From Gerris lacustris (taxonomy: Eukaryota; Arthropoda; Insecta; Hemiptera; Gerridae), in the NCBI GenBank assembly GCA_951217055.1, contig OX578279.1, positions 25,818,173 through 25,882,172 on the forward strand: a stretch of DNA of 64,000 bases. The letters run 5' to 3'. Below, one piece after another: positions 11,423 through 22,764 of the stretch; positions within the stretch are counted from its first letter, which is position 1, and every line of letters begins with the position of its first letter. A model generated the notes under the pieces. The model ran no database searches. It was not told where the DNA came from and saw only the letters and a list, made by a program, of their open reading frames with translations. A program made the position numbers and the translations under genes.

Positions 11423-14024
11423 CAAGTTTGTTCTTCTTAAATAAAAATACTCTCTACATATATAATCACTGGCTTTTACAAAGAAGAAACCCAAATATAT
11501 AAGTGGATCATCAAAATTTCAAAGGAATCACAGGTTGGCATACAAGTTATGATTTATTGGCAAACCAAAGTAAATATTTCATAAAACAAAAAATTCTCGA
11601 AACAAATTCACGAAAAAATTGTTTCCGCGTAGAAAAAATCTCAACATTTTGTTTGCTTCATAACGAATTCGTGTTTGCGCGATATTTTTATTTTTTTATT
11701 CCCCCCCCCCCCCCCCCTTCAGCTACCGATTTTACAAAGTATTGTAGGACCACAAAAATATATATATATATACATAAAAAACTAACAGAAATAAAAAAAT
11801 CGGATCATCCAATTTCTTTATTGAATAAAAATTTTCCAGGTTAGGCTTTAGTCAAATCGGTAGGGTATATAAATATTTAAAAAATAAAAACCAATATGGG
11901 TATTGGTATACAATCCAAATCAAAACACAGGTATGGTTTTATAAAAGCTTGGGAGTTTAGTGAAATAAAAGAATACAAAAAAGTTGATATACATACATAC
12001 ATAGAGAAAGAAGAGAGAAGTGGGATGTAGAAAAAATATATATGTACGGGGAAAATAAACAAGAATATAGTTGTTAATTTGAGCAAGGTATATTGTAGAC
12101 GGAGTGGAATAAAGGTTTACAAAAAGTTACTATGATAAAAGTATACATAAGTTCTATTCTGTATAAAATTTAAAGGAATACGATCGGCTGAAAAAAATCA
12201 CTTGAGAGTTATGACAAACCATCTCTCAAATCTGTACTGGTTGAGTATAAGAATAAACCTGGACATTTGATAAAGATTAAAGCCATCCATATATTAGGAC
12301 AGGAATCGATCTTCATCAAGAGATACAATGGTAAAAGCAAGACAAAAGCAGAAATAATTATTTAAGCAGAACAATCAGCAACCGAATACTGATGTATTCG
12401 AAAGGGCAGCCTTAATATAAGTTAAGCAAAAAGCAAAGTCCTTTAAATTATTTAAAGCTTAAAATTATTTAAGTTAAACCATTTTTTAGCACTAATCTAA
12501 TAAGAGTAAAATCATATAAATGGACGAGATGAAAAATAAAATTATTAATTCACAATTCTAAAAGTAGATTTTCTCAGAAAGGAGATTTAACTTCAATATA
12601 TATATTTTTTAAATTTCGCAGATGTAAAATTTACCAAATTGAATGAACTATGAACATAATAATTTTATTTAAAAAAAAAAAAAAACTTAAACCTACATTT
12701 TATTTACATTTAGTGTGGTAAAAAATTGTTAACACTGCTTCTCTAGTATGTATTATTTATTAGTTTCTCTTTATTTTCTTTATTTATTATATTTTTTTAT
12801 CTACTTTAATATTTTACTTACTTATACGTACATAAAATAATAAAATCGTCTACATATATTTAGCAGAGCACTTTAAATATGTTCACAACATGTAATGTAC
12901 ATAAAATAAATTTTCTTATATCGTAAGAAAAATAAATAAATAAGAGAGGAACTTATATATCCCAACCTAAAGAAAAAATATCTTCAATTGCCTCAACAGC
13001 AGTAAACTTTTTTTGCCTGAGATAGGGAAGGAAAAACGGGTTAGAAAAAAAAAAAAATAGATGGGTGAGGCGAAGTATCATTCAATTTATATTTTAATGT
13101 CAAAAATTTTCCCACCTCTAGTTATTAAATATTAATCTTAAACCGAAATTGCAGAGAGCCGAGGAAAATCTACTTTATTTTTACAATTTTTTATTTTATT
13201 TATTTTTTATACTACAAAATGTATTTAATATTTTTTTTTTTATAAAATAAAAAAATCCCTTCAATTTCTATTTATTATTTCGTCTTCTAGATAAATAAAG
13301 TGCAACATCAAATAAAATATATTGATGTTAAATAAAGTTTGAGACATCTAAATATATTTTATTCGAGAATAAAATAAAGTAAATAAATTATTAAAAATAA
13401 AATGATTACAAATTCAGGAAGGTGTTAAAATGTAGCGAAAATGAGATTAAATTAAATAAAGGTGATAGAAAGCAAATAAAATATAAATGTAAAGATATCT
13501 AAATTTTTAATATAAAAGAGTGATAAAAGGCCAATAATAAATTATAAATATTTTTCAATTTACGAATCAATTAAAATAAAACAGAAGTCGAATTAAAATA
13601 AATGAAATACTTATCCTCAAAGTTGTACGAACACTGTTCATGACATTTATTATAACATTTGGATTATTTACACATTAACTTTACAGATTTTATTTTATTT
13701 TATATATTTTTTTAGATGATTACATTATTATCAATTAAACATATTTTAAATAATGAAGTTTAGATTGGAAATAAAAGTCCGAGCCGTAAATATGATGATT
13801 TTTTTTATCAGAGCTTCAATAGGAAATTGGGACATCTTTAGTGGCATTTAAGTTCAATTAACCCACATTTGTACTAATTTAACTAGATTTTAAATTATTT
13901 TCATGAACAGGAAATAGTTTACTTAGTAAAAAAGTTCAGCACCTTCATTCTTACTTAATTAAGTATAAAGTAGAAAATATGAAGTAATGATGAAGTAAGG
14001 ATAAATATAGGAGTTTATTTAATG

Positions 14025-14026
<2 letters not shown>
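11423..14026. other. AT-rich intergenic DNA with a C17 run
   Basis: Includes 17 consecutive C at 11701-11717. An open frame of 113 codons (11503-11844) runs straight through this C tract, giving six consecutive prolines, and I do not accept it as a gene. 11980-12005 has a short ATAC repeat. 12660-13700 is very AT-rich with AAATAAAATAAAG-type low complexity. Confidence 0.6.

Positions 14027-14063
<37 letters not shown>
14027..14063. repeat. Poly-A run, A37
   Basis: 37 consecutive A, followed by TAGCGGAGGCTAG. It lies 72 bp before the 566-bp inverted-repeat element. It could be a retrotransposed tail or simple slippage; no source sequence is recognisable upstream. Confidence 0.95.
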
Positions 14064-14065
<2 letters not shown>

Positions 14066-14135
14066 GCGGAGGCTAGTTTTTCTTAAATTTGGAAATGATT
14101 TAGAAAAAAGTCCAGTCATGCACCATGACTTAATG

Positions 14136-14701
14136 AGCGAATTTTCAAAGAAATCTGCGTTTTATTGGCTTATGATAATATAGGAAAATTTTGGTTTAGA
14201 ATTTGCTCGGGTGAAAAAAAAAATTGGTACACAGGGGTACGGGGTACAAAAGTCAAAATAGTATTTACCCTTCAAGATGCATGTCGTTGGAAAGCTCTTT
14301 AAGAGTACAGTAATTGTTGTTATTTACACTTTTATCATATTTTCACATAAAAGGGGGGTAAAATGGAAAAAAACGTTTTTTGACCCTATATGGTCAAAAT
14401 TTGACCCCTAAATGTACTCCAAAAATTCTGGCCAACGAACTCATCCTTTCTTTTGATATTATTGACATTTTAAAATTTGTTTGAAATTTTTAAGTGCATC
14501 CTAAGGGGAGATATCGTCTGGAGTGACACATATATACATATATACATACATATATACATACATACATAAAAAAAAGTGTTAAATTTTAGGAATCGATTCA
14601 GAATGGTCTAAAACGGATTTCCATGGAAAAATTTTTCAAAAATTCGCATTACAAAAATTTTGAAGCCATTGCAATAGCGTAATTTTCTTTGAAAATTCGC
14701 T
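14136..14701. mobile_element. MITE-like element with about 35-bp terminal inverted repeats
   Basis: The left end AGCGAATTTTCAAAGAAA...GCGTTTTATTGGCTT matches the reverse complement of the right end (AGCGAATTTTCAAAGAAA...CGCTATTGCAATGGCTT) with a few mismatches and small gaps. The 566-bp interior has no open frame. It holds sequence of mixed complexity (GTACACAGGGGTACGGGGTA, TGACCCTATATGGTCAAA) and an ATAC-type microsatellite at 14526-14570. No clear target-site duplication is visible, so the superfamily cannot be assigned. The ends may extend a few bases. Confidence 0.6.
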
Positions 14702-15349
14702 AAAAATGATATTCCTAATTAAAATATCTCGTATATAAAACATAAATAAGCCTTCCAGAAGAAATTCAGTATAAAAGAAATAATGTGGCCATTTTTAAAT
14801 GCTTTAGTAGTTTGATAATACATATACGGATTGTTTTTGTTCATTTTTCATTCTCTTTTATACTGTCCCCTTTATATTTTATACAATTTCTACAAGTGTC
14901 TTCAGGGGTAAAGCGATGTTTGATTCTTTAAAAAAGGTGATATTTCATCCCTTGTTTTGGGATATTCTCAAACCTTATTGAGTTGCCTGCTGTTCCTCTC
15001 ATTATAAAAAGTTAAGAGTTAAAAGTTACTTCTTTACTGTAAGTTAAGTTGTCAATAATTTCAAGATAAAAAGAACATTTTAAATACTACGTTTTTAAAT
15101 TTTCTGTTGAATCGTATGTAATGTTGATAATATAATTGTTATTGTTATATAATATATAATGTTAGTGAAAAAAAAAAAATAGTTCCGAATTAATTTATTT
15201 CACATAAATGACAACCATCCAGAGAGCTGATCTTAAACCTATAAAAGGACAAATCTTTGTACAACGGATCTCTCCAAATCTAACGCCACCATCGATATAT
15301 TTGAAATAATATAATCGATAAATAATATAATCGATATTTCCTGTTTTGC
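14702..15349. other. AT-rich intergenic DNA, no gene seen
   Basis: AT-rich. Contains a short direct repeat at 15307-15342 (ATAATATAATCGATA twice). Otherwise nothing is recognisable. Confidence 0.6.
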
Positions 15350-15670
15350 TGTCATTCAATGTTTATCTATCACAAATTTGAGACCCGTCAAAATGAAGAT
15401 TGCGTAAATATTGGATATGGCAAAACAAATAAAATATTTTGCGGATTTTTTCCGAACTAACTTTCCGCACAGCAAAATTTGCTGAAAACTAATTAAATTC
15501 TGCTGAAAGATGGCTAAAAGTATTAAAATAATGCATTGTCATCTTGTTCTGAGCTATGCTAAAAGTTTCAAATGTCTAGCTATTCGGGAAGTTAGTTAGA
15601 AATCGATTGCCAGATTTGTACCGGACAAACAAACAAACAAACAAGAATGCAAGCTAATAAAAACGTAGTA
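15350..15670 (+). mobile_element. Probable retroelement tail fragment with (CAAA)n
   Basis: The stretch runs through AAAAGTTTCAAATGTCTAGC, CCAGATTTGTACCGG and (CAAA)4-5 to AAGCTAATAAAAACGTAG. The 'AGTTTCAAAT ... ACAAACAAACAAACAA' arrangement resembles the tails of non-LTR and SINE-like repeats in arthropods (known pattern, not searched). There is no coding remnant and the boundaries are approximate. Confidence 0.4.
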
Positions 15671-16190
15671 AAAAAATATAGTCATCATAGGAACAGCCTG
15701 AAGCTGAGTCCTCGATTGTTTTTGTTTTTTAATTTAACATATGTAATTATTTGTATTTAGTTTTTGGCAACGGATTAATGCCCGATTAAATAAATACTTA
15801 ATATATGAATAGGCTTCTTAAATGAGAAACTGGCTTACCGAATTTGATTTGGCTAAAGAATCTAGATGTAAATTTGTAACTACCAAGCTGTCATTATGTA
15901 TAAAGAAATTAGATGTTGTAGAAATTCGTAATAATATATATTTGGTCTTCACGAGTCAATAAGTACAAGATCTTTACTTTGGCAGACGAAAAAATGATTC
16001 GAATAGTTGAAAATATCAATTGTTCGTGACTAAATGCTTTTCTACGAGAAGCAATTTTCTACCTTCTCCTGCTGTTGCTTTTCTTTCGTTTCATTTAATA
16101 CGATTATATTTTTATTTCCTTCTCTCTGTCAAAGAATAAGTATAAGAAAAAAAGAAAGGTTCTATTATGTCAATGTGGCATGTAATAGTT
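15671..16190. other. AT-rich intergenic DNA, no gene supported
   Basis: Ordinary AT-rich sequence. A 60-codon open frame at 16034-16216 is Phe/Ser/Cys-rich without any motif. Confidence 0.6.
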
Positions 16191-16620
16191 TTATACAGCC
16201 ATCCAAACAGTGTTAAAGCTGAAGAAGGGAGAGACGAGAGAAAGAGAAAGTAGAGAAAAAAAAGCGATTTTGGCGAGAGTTTGAATAAAACGTATTGAAG
16301 GGAAGAGGTAGAGATGGGGTAGGGGGTACAAGGGATAAAAAGAGGACTGGAGAAGGGCTAGGGGGATGTAGAGCATCGTGTCCTGGAGGGCCTTTACCCG
16401 ATAGAAGGGCAACCTGTGGATTCTCCACCAGGAGAGACGAGATAAACCTTCCCAATCCTTAGTGGCAAGGCAAGCCCCTAAACCACCTAATACTACCATC
16501 TACCCTGGCCCTTCCAACCAGATTAGCCCACACAGAGCAAGGCAAGACGGATAAAAAAACAACCCCCACCGACAAAACACTTTCCCTTCTCCTTCCTCAA
16601 CCTAATTGCTTTGTTGACCC
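16191..16620 (+). other. Purine-rich, less AT-rich island
   Basis: From 16215 to 16390 the + strand is almost entirely A and G (GAGACGAGAGAAAGAGAAAG, GGGGTAGGGGGTACAAGGG). It then becomes mixed and C-rich to 16600. Two overlapping minus-strand open frames (102 and 80 codons) exist because polypyrimidine lacks stop codons on that strand. They are Leu/Ser/Pro-rich and not convincing. Confidence 0.5.
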
Positions 16621-17330
16621 TGATATTTAGTTTCACTTCTTTTTTTGAACCCTGACGTAAACCAGTTGGTTTTTAAATGGATTCGTTTAGTTTTTAAATT
16701 ATATTTTGGTTAGCTAGGAAAACTAATTGTTTAAAATCGTATAAAAAATTGAGGAACGAAAGAAAACGTGCCTTGATGAAAGCATGAAGATGAAAGATTA
16801 TACAATTGAAAGAAATTGAGACAACATAGACATAATTAGCAACTTTACACGAACCAAAAAATAAGACCAACAAACAAAGTCTGAAAGATGTTAAAGTACC
16901 AATCAAAACTAAACATAGGTTTCTTGGCTTCTAGGATTAAACTAATATAAAAGAGAACCTGCTTAGTCTCGTATCAGAAAAGAAAATCTCTGTAGGCAGC
17001 TCTAAACGACCTAACTATAATATTGAATCAAGATGATTAGCTAAATCCCTAATTTTTTGTGTCATATCAAACAGCTAGAGGATTTATAACAATTTAATAG
17101 GTAATATGCTGGAAAAATATTACATAGTTACAGATATAAATGATAAACGCAGTTATCACATTTTCATATTTTTATTCAACCGATGAAATATTATTCCAAT
17201 TATTTTGTTTTCTCCACTTATTCGGATGAAACGATTTGAAAATAAATATTCCACAAATGGGAAAATATTTCATACTCGAAAGTTTTTTAATTTATCGTTG
17301 TTAAAACGGAGCCGAATTTTTCAAATGAAA
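16621..17330. other. AT-rich intergenic DNA, no gene supported
   Basis: AT-rich. A 70-codon minus-strand frame (16694-16906) and the start of a 75-codon plus-strand frame (17205-17432) show no recognisable domains. Confidence 0.6.
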
Positions 17331-18030
17331 GAATTACTGATTACCGGTAGGCGACACACTCGCACATTAATATTACTAATACCATTTTTGCCCGAACGAA
17401 CGATAACAAAAAAGAACGGGTTTGCTTCATAAAGAACAGCAGATGTGTCGAATCGAATATGCGAGGCACTGCGGAGCCTGTGAATGCGTAGAGTTGATAA
17501 AGCAGCAGTAAACGAAAAATATGAGTTTAGATAATTGCCACTTTAAAAGCGGAGGTCATTACTGGATGAAATTACCGGGTGGAAACAAATAGTCCTGGAT
17601 ATGAATGATAGGCGTTAAATCTGGGTTAGGAATTAGTCCGACCAAATTCCCTCTAAACAAAAAAAGTTTTTGGATTCCACCATATTCTGGAATAAAATAA
17701 AATTAATGGATTAGGAAAATCGCGCTTGACCCTCCCACTTTTATCCCCTTCCCATACCCCACTCCAGAGTTTAGAAAGGGGTAATAATTCATGAAATTTT
17801 TAGTCTCGGATGACAACTTACCCCCACCCCAGACCAAGCTTGGTAATCAGTTTGAAAAATTCGGGGATGTAGGGCTATGAGAAGAGATGGGGGATTGTGC
17901 CTTTTTTGGGTAAACACGTGGTTCTGAACGGGACAAATGTGCGATACTAATAGGGAAACATCAGCAACAGAAGCTTTGGCTGAGCTTGCATGTGAAGGAC
18001 ATCCTACGGCCACGCATATGTGACCCGAAG
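17331..18030. other. Less AT-rich island, possible conserved element
   Basis: Mixed-composition sequence (GCGAGGCACTGCGGAGCCTG near 17461; GGAGGTCATTACTGG near 17552), then a pyrimidine-rich stretch (17720-17765) and AAAGGGGTAATAATT near 17775. A 74-codon minus-strand frame at 17789-18013 has no family signature. The complexity contrast with the flanks is what makes it stand out; the function is unknown. Confidence 0.4.
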
Positions 18031-19345
18031 TATCAACCGGTATTTATTTAAAATATCACCTGAAATCTCAAACTCGTATGGTTAAAAAAAAAATCACTGA
18101 TTTATCAAATACTTATTGTGGAAACGACACATACGGTATCATACGGACAAAGATATTAATCAAAGTATTCCATACAAAAAAACAACCAATATCACGACCA
18201 GTAAACAAATAACTTCGACTCTTATCAGAATAAAATCCCAACCAATAAATCTTTCAAAAACAACGACGGGTCAGATTGGTTGGACAGATCAGTTAAGCAG
18301 AGTGCATTGATCCTAACAAGTATTCATATATTTAAAGTAAAACAAAACTAGAATTTATATCAATTCAAGCTTAAGAGTCCACAATAACAATAGAGCATCG
18401 TGGTCACTGTGAAATTTAAATTAATAAGGACCCGTAATACAAATCTTGTTTGCATTCCTAATTTTAGAACCTTAAAATATCCCCTGAAATATTTATTTCA
18501 CTGTCATAGATCAAAACCAGAATAAAATGGGCGAATTCGACACATCTAAAAGAAATCTATAAACCAAAGATATTATCATTAATCCCAGTAAAACAACTAT
18601 AATAAACATTAGATTTAATTTATGTGAATACAGGACAACGTAAAAATAAGTAAGTCCTAATCACCCGAAAATTTTCATACCAGAAAATGAAAATTATAAA
18701 TGATATTATTATCTAATTCTTAAAAAAAAAAAAAAAAAATACATTTAAATATGAAAAAACTATTATAGCAAAATAATATATATATATATATTAAATTTAC
18801 TAAATAAAATAAAATAATTTCCAGCTTTTTTAATTTTTTAATTATATTTAAATGAGTAGTATTGTGTTTTAAATAGGTTGGAAACATAAGAAATGTTGCT
18901 AAATTTATGATGATATGAGAAAAAAAATTGTTTTAGTTTTAAGGAAATTCGTTGCATCCTCATCCGCTTGATGTTTAAGGATGGATGTAATTAGGTGTAT
19001 TCGCGTGAGAACAAACATCACTCAAGACTATGGGAATATCAAAAGAAATTTGAGTTGGTGTTCTATTAGTTTAAACAATAATCACAAAGGATGTTAGAAT
19101 GTAGGTCGGAATAGTAGAAGATGATTATATTAGTTCTAACAGTAGAATAATAGTAGCAGGATATGTACATGTATAGTTAATAATAGTAGTTAAATAAGAA
19201 TAAAAGAACCTAGTTCATATTATAGTAAAGATATTAAAGTAGTTATTATTCCAACGCTTACACTAGTAAATATAACTTATACTATTATACAAGAAGTGAA
19301 TTTAGAATAAAAATAAATGTAATGTAATTATCTAATTATTTTATA
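18031..19345. other. AT-rich intergenic DNA, no gene seen
   Basis: AT-rich. Contains an A run at 18722-18739 and a short (TA) tract near 18778-18790. A 64-codon frame at 18116-18310 is Thr/Ile/Lys-rich and unremarkable. Confidence 0.6.
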
Positions 19346-19916
19346 GAAAACTATATTAAAATATATTCTCCTTTGGTCTTTTTAAGGGTTAAAAAATAAA
19401 TAATTTGCTTCCTTCTCCTATCTCTTTTAAAAAAGCAGATATATATTTCGCCCTTACTTAGAGCTTCTTCAAGCTGAAAACATTCCTCTATAACATTTTC
19501 TAATAGGAAAAAATTGTTTTCATAATTTTAAAAAACATCCGTTTTAATTCTGTTTTAATAAAAGTAAAAAAAGAACATAAACTTTGTCATTTTATATCAC
19601 ACAAACAGTATCTCCAGACATGGATTACTTAAAAGGTTAGAAAGCAAATCCTCCCTATATGACTCACAGGGAGAGACATAGCCAGTCTCTCCGAATTAAA
19701 ACAGATGTTTTTTAAAATTATGAAAACAAAAATGTTTTTCTAAATAGAAAATGTTATAGAGAAATTTTACCAGCTTGAAGAAGCTCTAAGTGAGGGCGAA
19801 ATTATATATTTTATACTGCTATATGCAGTATAAAAAAAAAAGAAAGGAGAAGGAAGCAATTATTTATTTTTTAACCCTGAAAAGACCAATGGAGGATATA
19901 TTATAATATAGTTTTC
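19346..19916. mobile_element. Fold-back element, about 571 bp, arms about 210 bp
   Basis: The left arm (19346 to about 19552) and right arm (about 19692 to 19916) are inverted copies. Shared blocks include GAAAACTATATTA at the ends, AGGGTTAAAAAATAAATAA, GCTTCCTTCTCCT, TTAGAGCTTCTTCAAGCTG and ATAACATTTTCTA. A 139-bp loop lies between. The right arm carries an extra 19-bp palindrome, ATACTGCTATATGCAGTAT (19813-19831), that the left arm lacks. There is no open frame. No clear target duplication is seen, so the superfamily is unassigned. It is expected to fold into a long hairpin. Confidence 0.85.
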
Positions 19917-21640
19917 AATACAATAAATAATCAAAAAAGGGTTCATACCCAAAAAATTACTGATTATTATTGTTGCTGTTCCCTGCTGATATAAGATATA
20001 AAATAGGATTGTAGTGGGTTATCTTTTAATTTATATAATCTTTAATAAGATATTAAAGAAAATTGGTGCTACAAGGTTTAATTTAAAAATGGATAAATAA
20101 ACTAAAATGCTATGAAGACTTAACAAAATCTTCATTAGTTCTTAGGTACTTTCTTCTTTAAAATAAAATTATTACCTTTTAAAAAATTATTTAATTTAAA
20201 GCAGATACATATTACCTTTAATGTCAGGTGACGTCTCAAAGATTAAACCATACTACAGAGAATAAAAATCTTTTTGCTTACCTGCAACAAAAAAAAAACA
20301 ACAAAAAACAATGAGATTATATTAAATCATATATTTTTAGTATAATAATATGTATTGATAATATAATAAGTTATTAATAATTGTAATACCTAAAGAAAAA
20401 CGTAATATCAAGCATATTGATATAGAAAATCAATATATTCAGCCATAATCCAAATGTTATTAGTACATAATTAATTTGTAATTAATATCCACCTATTGAA
20501 GACGTCGCTAAAAAAATACATATTACCTACTCAATTCAACATAATTTGCATAACATTACTACTACCAATAATAATACGACTATAATATCCAACAATAATA
20601 TTAAATATTGTTTTGGATAACAATTATTATTGTCTGTTTTTAATACAAATAAACTGCTGAAATAGATGGAATTAATTATAGCTATTGAAACATAATATTT
20701 AAACAATATTTATATAATATTATTATTATTTATTAAGTTGTTTATTTAATATTGGGATGAATAACGTTTTAAGGTGAGTATCTTAATATATATGTTTGTT
20801 TAAGTAATAATCCAGTTAGTTAAGGATAAATATATAGATTAGTTAATAAAAACTATTAATTTTAATAATCATAGTTAATTTTCCTTTTATCCAAACAAGT
20901 AGAATTGTTTTAATTAAGCTTATTCAAAAGTTTTCATTGATAAGAGGTCCGAGGTTTTGAAGCTTCAAAAGTGATCAGTAGAAGACCTAGCGTCCGATCG
21001 TAGGTTCGACATATATTATTGGCTGCACTCTACTGATTCTACGTTACGAATAATACATCAGTCTTAAGAAGGTTAGGGTAATTTTAGTAAAGATATTTCA
21101 GGGGTCACCACTTTGAATTTGGAAAGCTGTCTATCTTGAATATTCATTAAATAAATCATATATTAAAGAGTTGCTGTCCTAACATTAATCTTAAGGGACT
21201 ATTTCATCCTTTAAAACGAATCCTAGATTTTAATTAACAAGTAGAAACTTTATCCTACCTCACAAATGACCTCCCTTAGAAGATGTAGCTTTACTAGATT
21301 CATGTAAATATATAATTAAGTTAAATATAATTATAATTTTTCTTTCAACAAAAGTTCTTTGATTGCTCTATAATATTAATTATCATAGTTTTACTCCAGA
21401 AGAAATGTTCTTTAATTCAGTAGTTGTTTAGTAATTATGTTGCACTGTTTTTTTCTTATAGAATGATTTAGTGTTTAAAATTCCTTTATGCTAGTAAAGA
21501 TAATGAAGACGCTTTGGGTATGGGTTTACACGAAAGCATGATATATTTAATATTAATGCTACAGGCAAGGGTGTGAAAGTTCAAAATATGAATTAGTTAG
21601 AGGTATTAGAGGTTATGTATTAATAGAGTAAAATGAGCTG
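19917..21640. other. AT-rich intergenic DNA, no gene seen
   Basis: AT-rich, with an adenine-rich stretch at 20288-20310 and many ATTATTAATA-like stretches. 20940-21060 is slightly more complex (AGACCTAGCGTCCGATCG, AGGTTCGACATAT), but no tRNA can be folded from it. Confidence 0.6.
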
Positions 21641-22090
21641 GAATTATGGTAGGAACAAGAGTCTAGAAGCTTTGCCGAGAACAGGGGGCTTAAAATCTGC
21701 CCTTGAAAACAACTCGAGTCTTTTAAAATTAGCCGTGTTATATTTCAAAATGTCACGGAGAAGGGAGGTCTTCCCTAAAGACGATAGGATTATAACATAA
21801 TATTTCGTACAAGCGAAAGAGGAACAGCTTTTATGAATAATGCAAAACGTGCGTTTAAGCAACGGAGCAAACGATTCATCAACCGCGAGAAAAAAGAAAT
21901 AAGCGGGAAAATATGAGAGGAAGGGAAAACGATGCAGTAAGCAAAGTCTTATCGACGAAATCAGATATTGGGAAAAGTTCCATGACGGAATGCCGTCCTT
22001 ATTGGGAGGGGTAGAAATACGGCCTGATCTTCCTCAGGCAGGGTAATCTCGGCGATTATGTCGAGCCTCCGGTGAAAAATGAATAAATGC
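21641..22090. other. Less AT-rich island, possible conserved element
   Basis: Complex sequence with G-rich + strand segments (GGAAAAGTTCCATGACGG, TTGGGAGGGGTAGAAATACG, TCTCGGCGATTATGTCGAGC). The 72-codon minus-strand frame at 21644-21862 has no recognised features. It could be a regulatory element or exon; there is no direct evidence for either. Confidence 0.35.
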
Positions 22091-22590
22091 GACATCCATA
22101 CTAATACAGGTCTCAATCAAAGTAGTCTCGATTTAGCAATATAATAAATGTCAAATAAAAAAATGATCCGTGCTTGACAATAATCCAATACAAACTAGAT
22201 TGGTATTCGACTCTCAATACAGATTGGTTTACAGCGTAGGCTTACGAGGACTTAATCCGATAAAACTAAATCACATTCTACGGTGATCTATTCTCAACAA
22301 CCAAACATGGTTTGAATTTATTTAACAAAGCTTATTTAGATAAGCTATAAATAAGTTATACCATTCTTAACTGAGACCTGTTATTCACATTATTGTTTCC
22401 TGTACTATAAAGTGCAATTTTATAAAAAAATTAACATATTCCACTGATTTTTAATCATTTATTGAACATTTAAAACGACCGCCATTCCACCCAAAGGAAA
22501 CATCCAGCTCCGTCAGGTTCTTTCCTGTGATCACTTCCTTCCAATCCGATCCACTTCTTTCCTGTGAACATACAGGAATACCTGTAGGCC
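22091..22590. other. Intergenic DNA with a short direct repeat
   Basis: AT-rich up to 22480. It then becomes GC-richer, with the direct repeat TTCTTTCCTGTGA (near 22518 and 22555) leading into the palindrome that follows. Confidence 0.5.
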
Positions 22591-22721
22591 TGACAGGTAA
22601 ACCTGTACAGGTGAACCGGAGCGTGTATTTGCTATCGTCGTTTTTGCTATCAAGTTATGACAAAACAGCACAGTTATGATAGCACACACGCACACGCTCA
22701 TCAGTACAGGTTTACCTGTCA
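22591..22721. repeat. Compact 131-bp imperfect palindrome
   Basis: The outer arms TGACAGGTAAACCTGTAC (22591-22608) and GTACAGGTTTACCTGTCA (22704-22721) are perfect 18-bp complements. Each contains its own smaller palindrome, ACAGGTnnACCTGT. Just inside are GAGCGTGT and ACACGCTC, also complementary, as are TTGCTATC and GATAGCAC in part. It could be a very short MITE or a decayed terminal pair, or a palindromic protein-binding array. It sits 43 bp before the Harbinger-like MITE. Confidence 0.8.
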
Positions 22722-22764
22722 GCTATACCGCATGTATATGGCTGAATTAAAAGGTTTAAACTTA

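Noticed and set aside
11503..11844. 113-codon open frame after dispersed repeat copy A
   Set aside because: It crosses a C17 run whose length is doubtful, giving a proline block. No family features.
16191..16499. 102-codon minus-strand open frame
   Set aside because: A polypurine tract on the + strand leaves few stop codons on the minus strand. Leu/Ser/Pro-rich composition follows from that.
20960..21060. Possible tRNA or tRNA-derived SINE (AGGTTCGACAT)
   Set aside because: The box is imperfect and no cloverleaf or A-box is found at the right distance.
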